A DNA stretch of 64,000 nt, taken from RYN-230 sp963760405 (lineage in GTDB: Bacteria; Actinomycetota; Actinomycetes; Streptosporangiales; Streptosporangiaceae). Shown here piece by piece: positions 36,982 to 45,680 of this stretch; positions within the stretch are counted from its first letter, which is position 1; every line of letters begins with the position of its first letter. Made by a program: the position numbers and the translations under genes. The notes under the pieces are model-generated. The model was not told the DNA's origin. It did no database searches and saw only the letters and a list, made by a program, of their open reading frames with translations. Location: the NCBI GenBank assembly GCA_963760405.1, contig CAVXCV010000002.1, positions 838,737-902,736 of the forward strand, in the 5' to 3' direction.

Positions 36982-37222
36982 TTACCCAGCCACCCCGCGG
37001 CCATGCCTGGTCCAGCCGACCGGCTCCAGCCAGCTCCGGCCAGTCCGCGGTCGGCTCCGGCCCAGCCGCCGGCCAGCCCACCCAGTCCCCCGGCAACCGT
37101 AGGCTGGCAGTCAGCCGGTGGTCGGTTTCGTGGTGCTCACTGGAGGTACTCGACTGGCCAGGGGCCAGCCCGGCGCCGTGTCCGGCGGCGGGCCAGCCAC
37201 CAACGCAGGTGGGGTGATCCAT

Positions 37223-38899
37223 ATGGGAGACAGCGGGCACGAACCCGGCTCGTCCAGATCAGGGCCCTATGGGACCAGCCCCTACGGCTCCGGCCCGTAC
37301 GGATCTGGCCCTTACGACTCCAGCCCCCACGGCTCCGGCCCGTACGGATCTGGCCCTTACGACTCCAGCCCCCACGGCTCCGGCCCGTACGGATCTGGCC
37401 CGTACGGATCTGGCCCTTACGACTCCAGCCCCCACGGCTCCGGCCCGTACGGATCTGGCCCTTACGACTCCAGCCCCCACGGCTCCGGCCCGTACGGATC
37501 TGGCCCTTACGACTCCAGCCCCCACGGCTCCGGCCCGTACGGATCTGGCCCTTACGGCTCCGGCCCGTACGGTCCCGGCGGCTACGAGTACGGCGGATAC
37601 GGGCCGCCGCCGCCCCCGCCGCGCCGCCGGGGTCGCGGGATGCTGACCCATCTGCTGGTGGCGGTGCTGGCCGCCGCCCTGGCCGCGGGCGTGGTACTGG
37701 CCGTCTACCGCCCGTCGCCCAACAGCTCGGCGGCGCCGGCCACGGGCGTGCCCGGCGGCAACGCCGTGCCCGCCCCGCCCAGCGCCCCGCCCAGCGCTCC
37801 GGCCAACGGCAGCGAGCAGGCCGTGGTCAGTAAGGTCCAACCCGGCCTGGTGATCATCAACACCACGCTCCAGTACAGCAACGAGACGGCGGCCGGCACC
37901 GGCATGGTCATCAACCCGGGCGGCCTGGTGCTGACGAACAACCACGTCATCGAGGGGTCCACGAAGATCACCGCGACCGTGGCGGCGACCGGCCGGACCT
38001 ACCCTGCCACGGTCATCGGCTACGACAAGACCGGCGACATCGCGCTGATCCGGCTCACCGGGGCGAACGGCCTGCGCACCATCCCGGTCGGCAACTCGGC
38101 CACGGTCACCTCCGGGACCCAGGTGGTGGCCCTGGGCAACGCCCAGGGCCAGGGCAGCATCGTGCCCGCCCCCGGCCAGGTCACCGCGCTGAACCGGACC
38201 ATCACCGCGAGCGACCAGGGTGGCTCGGTCAGCACCGAGACCCTGCACGGGATGATCCAGACCAACGCGGACGTCGTGTCCGGCGACTCTGGCGGGGCCC
38301 TGGCCAGTTCCGCGGGCGTGGTCATCGGCATGGATACCGCAGGCAACGACGTGAGCTTCCAGCAGGGATCATCCAGCGGGTTCGCGATCCCGATCAACAC
38401 CGCGCTGGCGGTGGCCAGGCAGATCGCCACCGGCCAGGCCAGCTCGGCCATCACCATCGGCTACCCGCCTTTCCTGGGCATCTTCATCGGCGGCGGGTCG
38501 AGCAGTAACCCGCAGACCCAGGCGCAGCAGCAGGAGCAGCAGAGCGGTTTCGGTGACGGGTTCGGCGGCTTCGGTGGGTTCGGCGGCCTGGGCGGCGGCG
38601 GGAACGCGCCGGCCTGCTACACCAGCAACGCCAGCCTGGCCGTGCCGTCCAGCATCGCCCCGGTCGGCTCCGGCACGCTGATCGACGGGACCGTCTGCGG
38701 CAGCCCGGCTGCCTCCGCCGGGATGACCGGCGGGGCGGTCATCACCGCGGTGGACGGGCACGCGGTCGGCGCACCGGCCAGCCTGACCAGGATCCTGGCC
38801 GGATTCCATCCCGGCACCACGATCTCCGTCAGCTGGGTCAGCCCGGCCGGCCAGCGCACTACCAGCCAGCTGCACCTGCTGGCCGGGCCGCCGCAGTAA
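37223..38899 (+). CDS. Membrane-anchored S1C (HtrA/DegP-like) serine protease with Tyr/Gly repeat tail and PDZ domain
   Basis: A 558-residue protein. Residues about 12-125 are a cytoplasmic low-complexity tail built from SGPYGSGPYDSSPHG (15 residues, 45 bases) repeats. One transmembrane helix follows (LTHLLVAVLAAALAAGVVLA). The trypsin-like domain outside has the triad His in LTNNHVIEGS, Asp in KTGDIALIRL and Ser in SGDSGGALASSAG. A Gln/Gly-rich linker leads to a PDZ domain with two cysteines (PACYTS and GTVCGSPAASAGM). ATG at 37223 starts the repeat tail. Expected role is envelope protein quality control. Confidence 0.92.
   Translation: MGDSGHEPGSSRSGPYGTSPYGSGPYGSGPYDSSPHGSGPYGSGPYDSSPHGSGPYGSGPYGSGPYDSSPHGSGPYGSGPYDSSPHGSGPYGSGPYDSSPHGSGPYGSGPYGSGPYGPGGYEYGGYGPPPPPPRRRGRGMLTHLLVAVLAAALAAGVVLAVYRPSPNSSAAPATGVPGGNAVPAPPSAPPSAPANGSEQAVVSKVQPGLVIINTTLQYSNETAAGTGMVINPGGLVLTNNHVIEGSTKITATVAATGRTYPATVIGYDKTGDIALIRLTGANGLRTIPVGNSATVTSGTQVVALGNAQGQGSIVPAPGQVTALNRTITASDQGGSVSTETLHGMIQTNADVVSGDSGGALASSAGVVIGMDTAGNDVSFQQGSSSGFAIPINTALAVARQIATGQASSAITIGYPPFLGIFIGGGSSSNPQTQAQQQEQQSGFGDGFGGFGGFGGLGGGGNAPACYTSNASLAVPSSIAPVGSGTLIDGTVCGSPAASAGMTGGAVITAVDGHAVGAPASLTRILAGFHPGTTISVSWVSPAGQRTTSQLHLLAGPPQ
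37280..37580 (+). repeat. 45-base coding tandem repeat in the S1C protease tail
   Basis: Six to seven near-identical 45-base units encode SGPYGSGPYDSSPHG, with one partial duplication (extra GPYGS). Almost no synonymous variation is seen among copies, which points to recent repeat expansion. Confidence 0.85.
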
Positions 38900-38926
38900 C
38901 CGCCCGCCGCGCGGCCGCCAGCGGGC

Positions 38927-40114
38927 TCACTGCGTGGCAGTGCCCAGCGGGACCCGCCACGCGAACCGGGTGGCCCCGGGCACCGGCTCGATCGCGATGT
39001 GCATGCCAGCCGCGGTGGCCCGCTCTCGTAGCTGGGCAAACTCCAGGACTGGCGCATTATCCGCAACGCTCAGGGGAAGCGGGGTGGCCTCGATCACGGT
39101 GACACAGGTGTGCTCCGTGACAGTGACGGCGATCCGGGCCGGGGCGGAATGCTTGCTGATCAGGCTCAGCGCATCGCGCAGGATGCCGAGAAGCTCGCTG
39201 CTGGTGCCGGGACGCAGCCCGAGGTCTACCGGGCCGGTGAAGCTGACCTCGGGCGTGGGCGACAGCGGCCCGCACAGCTCCAGGATCTCCTCGCGGAACC
39301 CGCGGCGGCCCTTCCGCTGCTGCCCGAGGTCGAAGATGGTGTCCCGGAGGATCCGGAGTACCTCGTCCAGGTCGGCCACGGCGGACTGGACCCGGTGCCG
39401 AACGTCCGGCTCCCGGGTCAGCGTAGCCGCGCTGTCCAGGTCCAGCCCGGCCGCGAAGATCCGCTGGACCACCGTGTCCTGCAGGTCGGCGGCGATCCGG
39501 TCCCGGTCGGCCAGCACAGTGAGCTCGCGCAGCCGATCCTGCAGCTGGGCCGTTTCCTGCTGCGAGCGGCGGATGCGGTCACGCAGCCCGTGCGTGGCGA
39601 TGGAGATCACGGTGCCGAGCGAGGCCCACAGGATCACCCGCCGGGCGATCACCGGGTCCCCGGCGGCCACCGGCACCAGCGAGAGGATCACCTCGACGGC
39701 CACGATGGCCACGACCACGCAGGCCGACTCCCACATCCGGTGGAACAGGGCGGTCCAGATCAGCGGGATCAGGATGACGACGCCGACGCCGGAGGTAGGG
39801 CCCGCGGCCAGGATCAGGGCCAGCACCGAGCCGGTATAGGCCAGCGGGACCAGCACCGGCAGCCATCCCGGCAGCCGTGGCCAGGGCAGCAGGAACGCCC
39901 CGGCCACGGCGACCAGCAGCAGCACGCTGACCAGCACCGCCCAGGCCGAGGCCGGGCCGGGCGAGAGCGCCAGGCTGGCCTCGGCCACGACCGCGATGGC
40001 GGCGAACGGCGCCGCCCGGACCAGCAGGCCAGGTCGCTGGAAGGGATGAGCCGGCGGCCCGGCGGAGCTGGCCGGGAGCTCAGCCCATGACTGGGGACTG
40101 CCTGCGGAAGCCAT
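38927..40114 (-). CDS. Degenerate sensor histidine kinase (HisKA_3 type lacking His and ATP motifs)
   Basis: A 395-residue membrane protein with about five to six helices (PFAAIAVVAEASLALS, AVLVSVLLLVAVAGAFLLPW, VVILIPLIWTALF, VVVAIVAVEVILSLVPV). The dimerization region DRDRIAADLQDTVVQRIFAA is clearly HisKA_3, but the phospho-acceptor His is Gln (codon CAG near 39480). The ATPase domain lacks an N box (RDALSLISKHSAPARIAV) and a DxGxG motif. No response regulator is adjacent. It is probably a non-catalytic sensor or scaffold. ATG at 40114 has AGAGGTG upstream. Confidence 0.78.
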   Translation of the reverse strand: MASAGSPQSWAELPASSAGPPAHPFQRPGLLVRAAPFAAIAVVAEASLALSPGPASAWAVLVSVLLLVAVAGAFLLPWPRLPGWLPVLVPLAYTGSVLALILAAGPTSGVGVVILIPLIWTALFHRMWESACVVVAIVAVEVILSLVPVAAGDPVIARRVILWASLGTVISIATHGLRDRIRRSQQETAQLQDRLRELTVLADRDRIAADLQDTVVQRIFAAGLDLDSAATLTREPDVRHRVQSAVADLDEVLRILRDTIFDLGQQRKGRRGFREEILELCGPLSPTPEVSFTGPVDLGLRPGTSSELLGILRDALSLISKHSAPARIAVTVTEHTCVTVIEATPLPLSVADNAPVLEFAQLRERATAAGMHIAIEPVPGATRFAWRVPLGTATQ

Positions 40115-40264
40115 CAGCGGGCACCTCTGCGACCGCGCCGGATGCCAGGCGTGCTCATGCCGCCGAGAAGCCGGAGCGCGCGCACCCACGAGGCCCAAGA
40201 CGGCACAAGTCCCGCCAGCGTCGTTGCGGACCGGGACTTTTACGGATACCTAACGACCGTCATC

Positions 40265-40777
40265 CTATGCTCGCGTGCTGCCCCTGCCTAGGTGCCGCTC
40301 CTGGTCAGCGGCATCATCCGGGGAGCTGGGCGGCCCGGAGGTCAGCACCTTGCGGAAGTAGGCCGCGGACTCCGCATAACCCAGCGCCCGGTAGAACGGG
40401 GCGGCCCGCCGGGTCGCCAGCGCGACCAGCGCACAGTCCCGCTCAGCCGCCCACCGCTCGAACGCGCTCATCAGGGCGCGCCCGGCACCGTGCCCGCGAT
40501 GCTCTGGCGATACGAAGATTTCCTCGACCCAGCCGACCGGGCCGTTGGCGAAAAACGTCAGGTGCTGGAAGCCGAGCAGGTAGCCCAGGCAGCTGCCACC
40601 GTCCCCGGTGTCAGCCAGCAGCAGGCAGGTACCGTCCGCGGCCAGCACGGCCGGGTAGCTGAGGTCGAATCTCGCCCGGGAGAACGGGAACGACTGGGCC
40701 AGGGCGGCGGCCAGGCTGGCCACGGTCCCGGCGTCGGCGCGGCCTGCGGGCCTGATCCGGATCGGTGCACGGGGCAT
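40265..40777 (-). CDS. GNAT family N-acetyltransferase
   Basis: A 170-residue acetyltransferase with motif A region VGWVEEIFVSPEHRGHGAGR followed by ALMSAFERWAAERDCALVAL and TRRAAPFYRALGYAESAAYF. The acceptor is unknown. It is divergent from the CDF transporter gene, with 78 bases between starts. ATG at 40777. Confidence 0.85.
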   Translation of the reverse strand: MPRAPIRIRPAGRADAGTVASLAAALAQSFPFSRARFDLSYPAVLAADGTCLLLADTGDGGSCLGYLLGFQHLTFFANGPVGWVEEIFVSPEHRGHGAGRALMSAFERWAAERDCALVALATRRAAPFYRALGYAESAAYFRKVLTSGPPSSPDDAADQERHLGRGSTRA

Positions 40778-40855
40778 GCCCCCATGGTCGGCCCCAGCAT
40801 CGGCGCGGCCAGCACGCTGGCGGTGACCGGGCGCAAGAACTGAGATGCTGCGGGT

Positions 40856-42046
40856 ATGAGCGGCCCGCTACTGGATGCCGGCGACCACGATCGTGACCAC
40901 GGGCATGACCACGGGGATGACCACGGTCACGCCCATGATCACGATCCGCAGCACGACGGCCACGAGCACGGCGCCCATGGGCACGGCCCGGGGGATGGCC
41001 ACGATCACGCCCGTGATCATGATCATGACCAGGCCGGCCATGACCATGGCCACGATCACGATCACGGGACCGGCGTGCTGGCCCGGCTGCGGCACCTGCT
41101 CCGCCCGCATTCGCACGAGGCAGCGGACAAGGTCAACGCGGCCATGGAGGCCAGCGCCGAGGGGATCCGGGCGCTGTGGATCTCCCTGGCCGTGCTGGGC
41201 GGCACGGCGCTGATCCAGGCGGTCGTGGTCGCGCTCTCCGGCTCCATCGCCTTGCTGGGCGACACGCTGCACAACGCGGCCGACGCGCTCACCGCGCTGC
41301 CCCTGGGGGTGGCGTTCGTGCTGGGCCGACGGCCGCCCAACCGCCGGTACACCTACGGGTACGGCCGCGCCGAGGACCTGGCCGGGGTGGTCGTCGTCCT
41401 GATCATCGCGGCCTCATCGGCCTTGGCCGCGGTGGAGGCGATCACCCGGCTGGCCCATCCCCGCCCGGTGTCCAACCTGATCGCGGTGGCCCTGGCGGCG
41501 CTGGTCGGGTTCACCGGCAACGAGCTGGTGGCCCGGTACCGGATCCGGGTCGGCCGGAAGATCGGGTCGGCGGCCCTGGTCGCCGATGGGCTGCACGCCC
41601 GCACCGACGGTTTCACCTCGCTGGCCGTGCTGCTCGGCGCGGGCGGGGTCGCGCTGGGCTGGGACTGGGCCGACCCGGCCGTCGGGCTGCTGATCACGGT
41701 GGCCATCCTGGCGGTGCTGCGGCAGGCCGCGCGGGAGATCTACCGGCGGCTGATGGACGCGGTGGACCCGGCCCTGGTCGATCAGGTCGAGCAGACGCTG
41801 CGGGCCACCCCGGGCGTGCGGGGCGTGGGCCAGGTCCGGCTGCGCTGGATCGGGCACCAGCTGCGCGCCGAGTGTGAGGTCATCGTGGACGGCGGGCTGA
41901 CCGCCATCCAGGCCCACCAGGTCGCGGTGAACAGCGAGCACCAGCTGCTGCACGCGCTGCCGCGGCTCACCGCGGCCCTGGTCCATGCCGATCCGGAGCC
42001 GCAGCAAGGCACCGACCTGCATGCGGTGCTCGGCCCGCACCGCTGA
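40856..42046 (+). CDS. Cation diffusion facilitator (zinc/cobalt efflux) with His-rich N-terminus
   Basis: A 396-residue CDF transporter. Residues about 6-75 are an extreme His/Asp-rich metal-buffering segment with repeated HDHGHDH. Six membrane helices follow; the transport-site HxxxD pairs are in LHNAADALTALPLGVAF and LHARTDGFTSLAVLLG. The C-terminal cytoplasmic domain (VEQTLRATPGVRGVGQVRLR) has the ferredoxin-like CDF fold. It exports divalent metal, most likely zinc, in exchange for protons. No metal-responsive repressor is adjacent. Confidence 0.93.
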   Translation: MSGPLLDAGDHDRDHGHDHGDDHGHAHDHDPQHDGHEHGAHGHGPGDGHDHARDHDHDQAGHDHGHDHDHGTGVLARLRHLLRPHSHEAADKVNAAMEASAEGIRALWISLAVLGGTALIQAVVVALSGSIALLGDTLHNAADALTALPLGVAFVLGRRPPNRRYTYGYGRAEDLAGVVVVLIIAASSALAAVEAITRLAHPRPVSNLIAVALAALVGFTGNELVARYRIRVGRKIGSAALVADGLHARTDGFTSLAVLLGAGGVALGWDWADPAVGLLITVAILAVLRQAAREIYRRLMDAVDPALVDQVEQTLRATPGVRGVGQVRLRWIGHQLRAECEVIVDGGLTAIQAHQVAVNSEHQLLHALPRLTAALVHADPEPQQGTDLHAVLGPHR

Positions 42047-42078
42047 CCTGCGCCTGGATCCGGTGCGAGACTGGCCCA

Positions 42079-42684
42079 GTGGACGAGCAGGCGCGGGCGC
42101 GGGCCGCCGGGTACGTGCCTGACCCGGCCCGGCTGGCCGCGGTGATCCTGGTCGAGGGACGCAGCGATCAGTCCGCCGTGCACGCGCTGGCCCGGCGCCG
42201 CGGCCGTGATCTCGGCCAGGAGGGCGTCAGCGTGGTACCGATGGGGGGCGCTACGAACATCGGCCACTTCCTGACCGTGTTCGGCCCGCCCGGCCTCGAT
42301 GTCCGGCTGGCCGGCCTGTGCGACGTGGCCGAGGAGCCCGGCTTCCGGCGCGGCCTGGAACGGGCTGGCCTCGGCTCCCCGCTGGCCCGCGCCGACCTCG
42401 AACGGCTCGGCTTCTTCGTGTGCGTCGCCGACCTGGAGGACGAGCTGATCCGGTCGCTCGGCATCGCCGCGGTGGAGCAGATCGTGGCGGCGCAGGGCGA
42501 GCTGCGATCACTCCGCACCTTCCAGAACCAGCCCGCCCAGCGGGAACGCACCCCGCAGGCGCAGCTCCGCCGGTTCATGGGTACCCGGTCCGGCCGTAAG
42601 ATCCGCTACGGTCGGCTGCTGACCGAGGCGCTGGATCCCGCCCGGATCCCCCGGCCGCTCGATCGCGTCCTGGCCTGTCTGTGA
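42079..42684 (+). CDS. TOPRIM-domain protein (OLD-like nucleotidyl transferase/hydrolase domain)
   Basis: A 201-residue stand-alone TOPRIM protein. The acidic glutamate is in AVILVEGRSDQSAVHALARR, and the second acidic site is probably FVCVADLEDELIRSLG. The middle (VPMGGATNIGHFLTVFGPPG) follows the fold. The C-terminal FMGTRSGRKIRYGRLLTEAL is conserved in actinobacterial relatives. No ATPase is fused or adjacent, unlike classic OLD nucleases. The substrate is unknown. GTG at 42079, 32 bases after the transporter stop, suggests possible co-transcription. Confidence 0.75.
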   Translation: MDEQARARAAGYVPDPARLAAVILVEGRSDQSAVHALARRRGRDLGQEGVSVVPMGGATNIGHFLTVFGPPGLDVRLAGLCDVAEEPGFRRGLERAGLGSPLARADLERLGFFVCVADLEDELIRSLGIAAVEQIVAAQGELRSLRTFQNQPAQRERTPQAQLRRFMGTRSGRKIRYGRLLTEALDPARIPRPLDRVLACL

Positions 42685-42727
42685 GGGCCGCGCCCGGATA
42701 CCCGGCCGGGGCCGGCAGAATGAGCCG

Positions 42728-43918
42728 GTGACCGAGTCCAGTGCGGATGCGGTGCTGTCCGTTGCGGAAAAGCAGAGCGCTGAGGCGCTGCTGAGCCAGG
42801 CCTGGGGCGAGCAGGCCGTGGTCCGCGCGGCGCAGCTCATCTGGAACCGGCGGCACGTGGTCCGGCTGCAGTGCGCCGGCGGCCGGTCTGCCGTGCTGAA
42901 GCGCCCGGAGGACCGGGGCCGCCGCCCTGGGCGCGACGGGGGGTTCAGGGTTGAACTGGCCACCCTGGACTACCTGACCGCCATGCCGGTGCCAGTCGCC
43001 CCCCGGCTGCTGGGCGCCGACCTCCAGGCGGGCATCCTGGTCATGGAGGAGCTGCCGCCCGGAGGCTCGCTCGCCGACTCACTGCTCGCGGGCGACCGGG
43101 CCCGCGCCCAGGCTGATCTGGTCGCCTATGCCCGGGCGCTGGGATCGTTGCACGCCTGGAGCATGGGCCGGGCGGAGGAGCTGACCGCGTCGCAGGCCCG
43201 CTACGGGCCGCCGGGGAGGATGACGGCCCCGGGCTGGTTCGGCGCGGCCGGCCGGGGCCAGGAGGCGTTCCTCGCGCTGGCGGGCACGCTGGGCGTGACG
43301 GCCAGCGGCGTGGCCGAGGAGATAGCCGGGATCGGCCCGCTGCTGGCAGGACCGGGCTACCTCGGCCTGGTGCACGGCGATGCCTGCCCGGACAACGTCC
43401 GCATCATCGACGGCAGCTGCCGGATCTTCGACTTCGAGACCTCCAGCTGGGGCCCGGTCGTGCTCGACGCCGCCTATCTCCAGGCTCCGTTCCCGAGCTG
43501 TTGGTGTTTCGCCCGGCTGCCCGCGGAAGCGGTGGCCCCGGCGGCCGATGCCTACCGGGCCTGCCTGGCGGCGGCGGGTGTCAGCCTGGGCCCGGCCTGG
43601 GAGGCCGCCACGACCGCCGCGCTGGCGGGCTGGATCGTCGCCCGGGGCCCGATGATGGCGAGGGCGCTCGAGGAAGATCGTTCATGGGGCACCACGACGA
43701 TGCGGCCCCGGCTGCTGGCCTGGCTGGGCACGTTCACCCGCCAGGCGGCGCGGACCGGCGTGCTGCCCCGGCTCCAGGCCCTCGCCGGTGCCCTGCACGA
43801 GCAGCTCGCGGCGCGCTGGCCCGGTGTCCGGGTGCCCGAGTACCCGGCTCTCGCCCAGCCGGGCGCGGTGCTGGCCCAGCCGCCCGGCAGGCGGCGGTCC
43901 GGCCGCTCCCGCGATTAG
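42728..43918 (+). CDS. Aminoglycoside phosphotransferase-fold kinase family protein
   Basis: A 396-residue protein with the APH/choline-kinase fold. The Brenner motif is LVHGDACPDNVRII and the metal site CRIFDFETSSWGPVVLDAAY (DFE in place of DFD/DFG). The N-lobe has HVVRLQCAGGRSAVLKRPED with the ATP-binding Lys. It is 43 bases after the TOPRIM gene on the same strand. The substrate could be a small-molecule alcohol; antibiotic resistance cannot be inferred. Confidence 0.8.
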   Translation: MTESSADAVLSVAEKQSAEALLSQAWGEQAVVRAAQLIWNRRHVVRLQCAGGRSAVLKRPEDRGRRPGRDGGFRVELATLDYLTAMPVPVAPRLLGADLQAGILVMEELPPGGSLADSLLAGDRARAQADLVAYARALGSLHAWSMGRAEELTASQARYGPPGRMTAPGWFGAAGRGQEAFLALAGTLGVTASGVAEEIAGIGPLLAGPGYLGLVHGDACPDNVRIIDGSCRIFDFETSSWGPVVLDAAYLQAPFPSCWCFARLPAEAVAPAADAYRACLAAAGVSLGPAWEAATTAALAGWIVARGPMMARALEEDRSWGTTTMRPRLLAWLGTFTRQAARTGVLPRLQALAGALHEQLAARWPGVRVPEYPALAQPGAVLAQPPGRRRSGRSRD

Positions 43919-43939
43919 CTGGGTGGGCGGAGCTAACAG

Positions 43940-44360
43940 TCATCGGAGGTCCTCCGGCGGTTGCACTTCGCGGCGGAGAATCTTGGCGCTCGGGCCCTTG
44001 GCCAGGTCCGGCACGATCCAGACCTGGCGCGGGTATTTGTAGGGCGCTATCCGCTCCTTCACGAATGCGCGCAACTCGGCCGGGCTGGCGGTCGTTCCTG
44101 GCTTGAGCTTGACCGCGGCCCCGATCTCCTCGCCGAGGTCCCGATCGGGGAGGCCGATCACCGCGGCCTCGGCCACGGCTGGATGCTCGTAGAGGACTTC
44201 CTCCACCTCCCGCGGATACACGTTGAACCCGGCCCGCGGCGTCCCGCAGCTGGGCGTAGCTCAGCACGAGGCCGTCCATCCGGACCGCTGGGCGGCCGGC
44301 GTACTGGGCCGCGGCCCGATCGAATACGGAATTCAGGTCGCCCAAATTCAGGTCGCCCAT
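43940..44360 (-). pseudogene. Remnant of an AMP-binding acyl-CoA ligase with internal deletion
   Basis: The first ~40 residues (VFDRAAAQYAGRPAVRMDGL, LSYAQLRDAA) are the N-terminus of an acyl-CoA synthetase. They join within a few bases, in a different frame, to the C-terminal domain FNVYPREVEEVLYEHPAVAE, with VIGLPDRDLGEEIGAAVKLK and catalytic-Lys region GPSAKILRREV. About 350 central residues, including the AMP-binding motif, are absent. The junction is near 44225-44240 around GCCGGG. ATG 44360 has GGAGG upstream. It cannot encode a working ligase. Confidence 0.82.
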
Positions 44361-44579
44361 GAGAGCCTCCGGCAGGACGGGGTGCTGCTAAAGGCGCCGT
44401 GGTCTGGCCACCGTTGCGGTGGTCATGGGGTGGGCGGCCCGCTGCAGTGGGGCGCCCACCGTCAGGGACCGGCCGGCCAGTGCAGTCGCGCCATGGCGCC
44501 GGTGCTGGCCCGCCAGTCCCCTGGGCTGGGTGTGCGTTGACGCTGACGGCCGGTGCCTGCGGCCCCGGCCGCCGTTTCC

Positions 44580-45270
44580 TCAGCCGTGCAGGATGGGCCT
44601 GCCGGGCGGGACTGCCTTGCCTCCGGTGGCGTGCGACGCCGCGCCGAAGAAGAGGTTGACGCCAACAGCGGAGAAGGCCATCACCACCCACCCGGCGGCC
44701 TTCGCCAGGCTGGCCGAACCCTGGATGATGCTCAGCAGGTTCAGCAACAGCGCGACATCGACCAGGATGAACAGCGCCGTGAAGACCACCGGCAGCCGGA
44801 GTGTCGCCAGCACCAGCATGGTCACGATGACCAGCCAGCTGATCACGAACAGTTTCTGCGTGCTGGCGATCGCCGCGGGGGTGATCCCGAACCAGCTGTG
44901 CATCAGCCCGAGCACGAGCACGGCGTAGCTCAGGTAGAAGCCGCTGAAGATGCCGTAGATCCCTGCCTGCGCGTTCTGGCCGATGATCGCGGACCAGATC
45001 GTCGCCAGCAGCAGCCCGATCGAGGTCGCCGCGAGGATGATCGGCAGCGACGCCCCGGTGGTGCCGGCCGGCACCACCGAAGCCGATGAGCACCAGGCCA
45101 AGCGCTACCGCGCCCACGATGAAGCTCGGCAGCCCCAGGATGCCCGGGTCGCCGGCCAGCGGGCCAGCAGCGGGTTCTGCGGAGGTGGTGACCAGACGGG
45201 TGTTCTGGTCAAGGCTAGCCGACCGGCCATTAGCGGCCGGCCGGTGTGGGGTTAGATGTGGAGCGGCCAT
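44580..45270 (-). CDS. GPR1/FUN34/YaaH (SatP) family acetate/succinate transporter, one frameshift
   Basis: A six-helix transporter. The N-terminal part DPGILGLPSFIVGAVALGLV (GL-containing first helix) is in one frame and the rest (LPIILAATSIGLLLATIWSA, YGIFSGFYLSYAVLVLGLMH, FVISWLVIVTMLVLATLRLP, AAGWVVMAFSAVGVNLFFG) in another, with the change near 45080. Total length is about 229 residues, normal for the family. AAGGAGG precedes ATG 45270. It would move acetate or similar short-chain acids across the membrane, and it follows an acyl-CoA ligase remnant on the same strand. Confidence 0.8.
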
Positions 45271-45680
45271 TTCGCTGCCTCCTTAAGGAAACGCTCAGGG
45301 CGCCGGCGAACCTAACCGTCGTGGCCCCGATAGCAACGCTCCTGCCCTCTACGCTTGCCATCAGCCGGCAGCTGGCGATAGGGCCGGCCGGCAGGGCAGG
45401 TAAGGACGAAGGTCATGGCCATCCGCTGTGCCGCGGTGTGGCAGGGCCTGCCCGAACCCCGGCTTCCTGGCCCAGCTCCAGCGGCCCTGGCCAGCCGATG
45501 GCGGGACGAGGTATCCTGCGTGGCAGTGGCAGTGCACCGCCTGCCCGCTTCCGAGCCAGCCACCGGCCCGCGCCAGCGGCGGCAACGAGGACAAGGGTCT
45601 TAAGACTCGCGGGCCTTTCTAGTCATGTGGTCATGTCAGTCACCATGGCGAGCAGACGCGGGCCGCCTCGCCGGGAAGAA
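45271..45680. other. Gene-free interval between divergent genes
   Basis: These 410 bases separate the leftward SatP-like gene from the rightward coiled-coil protein gene and should hold both promoters. Only a short direct repeat GTCATGTGGTCATGTCAG (45623-45640) stands out; no gene, RNA or clear operator is supported. Confidence 0.4.

Noticed and set aside
36106..37833. 575-residue plus-strand frame across the minisatellite and the GNAT gene
   Set aside because: It is Gly/Pro/Arg repeat sequence and antisense to a recognisable acetyltransferase.
37259..38248. 329-residue reverse-strand frame opposite the S1C protease
   Set aside because: It is antisense to a clear protease with an intact triad; its Arg/Ala/Gly repeats mirror the 45-base repeat.
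40868..41213. Reverse and alternative frames in the His-rich segment of the CDF gene
   Set aside because: The plus-strand frame gives the known His-rich CDF leader followed by the transporter; the others are by-products of the CAC/GAC repeats.
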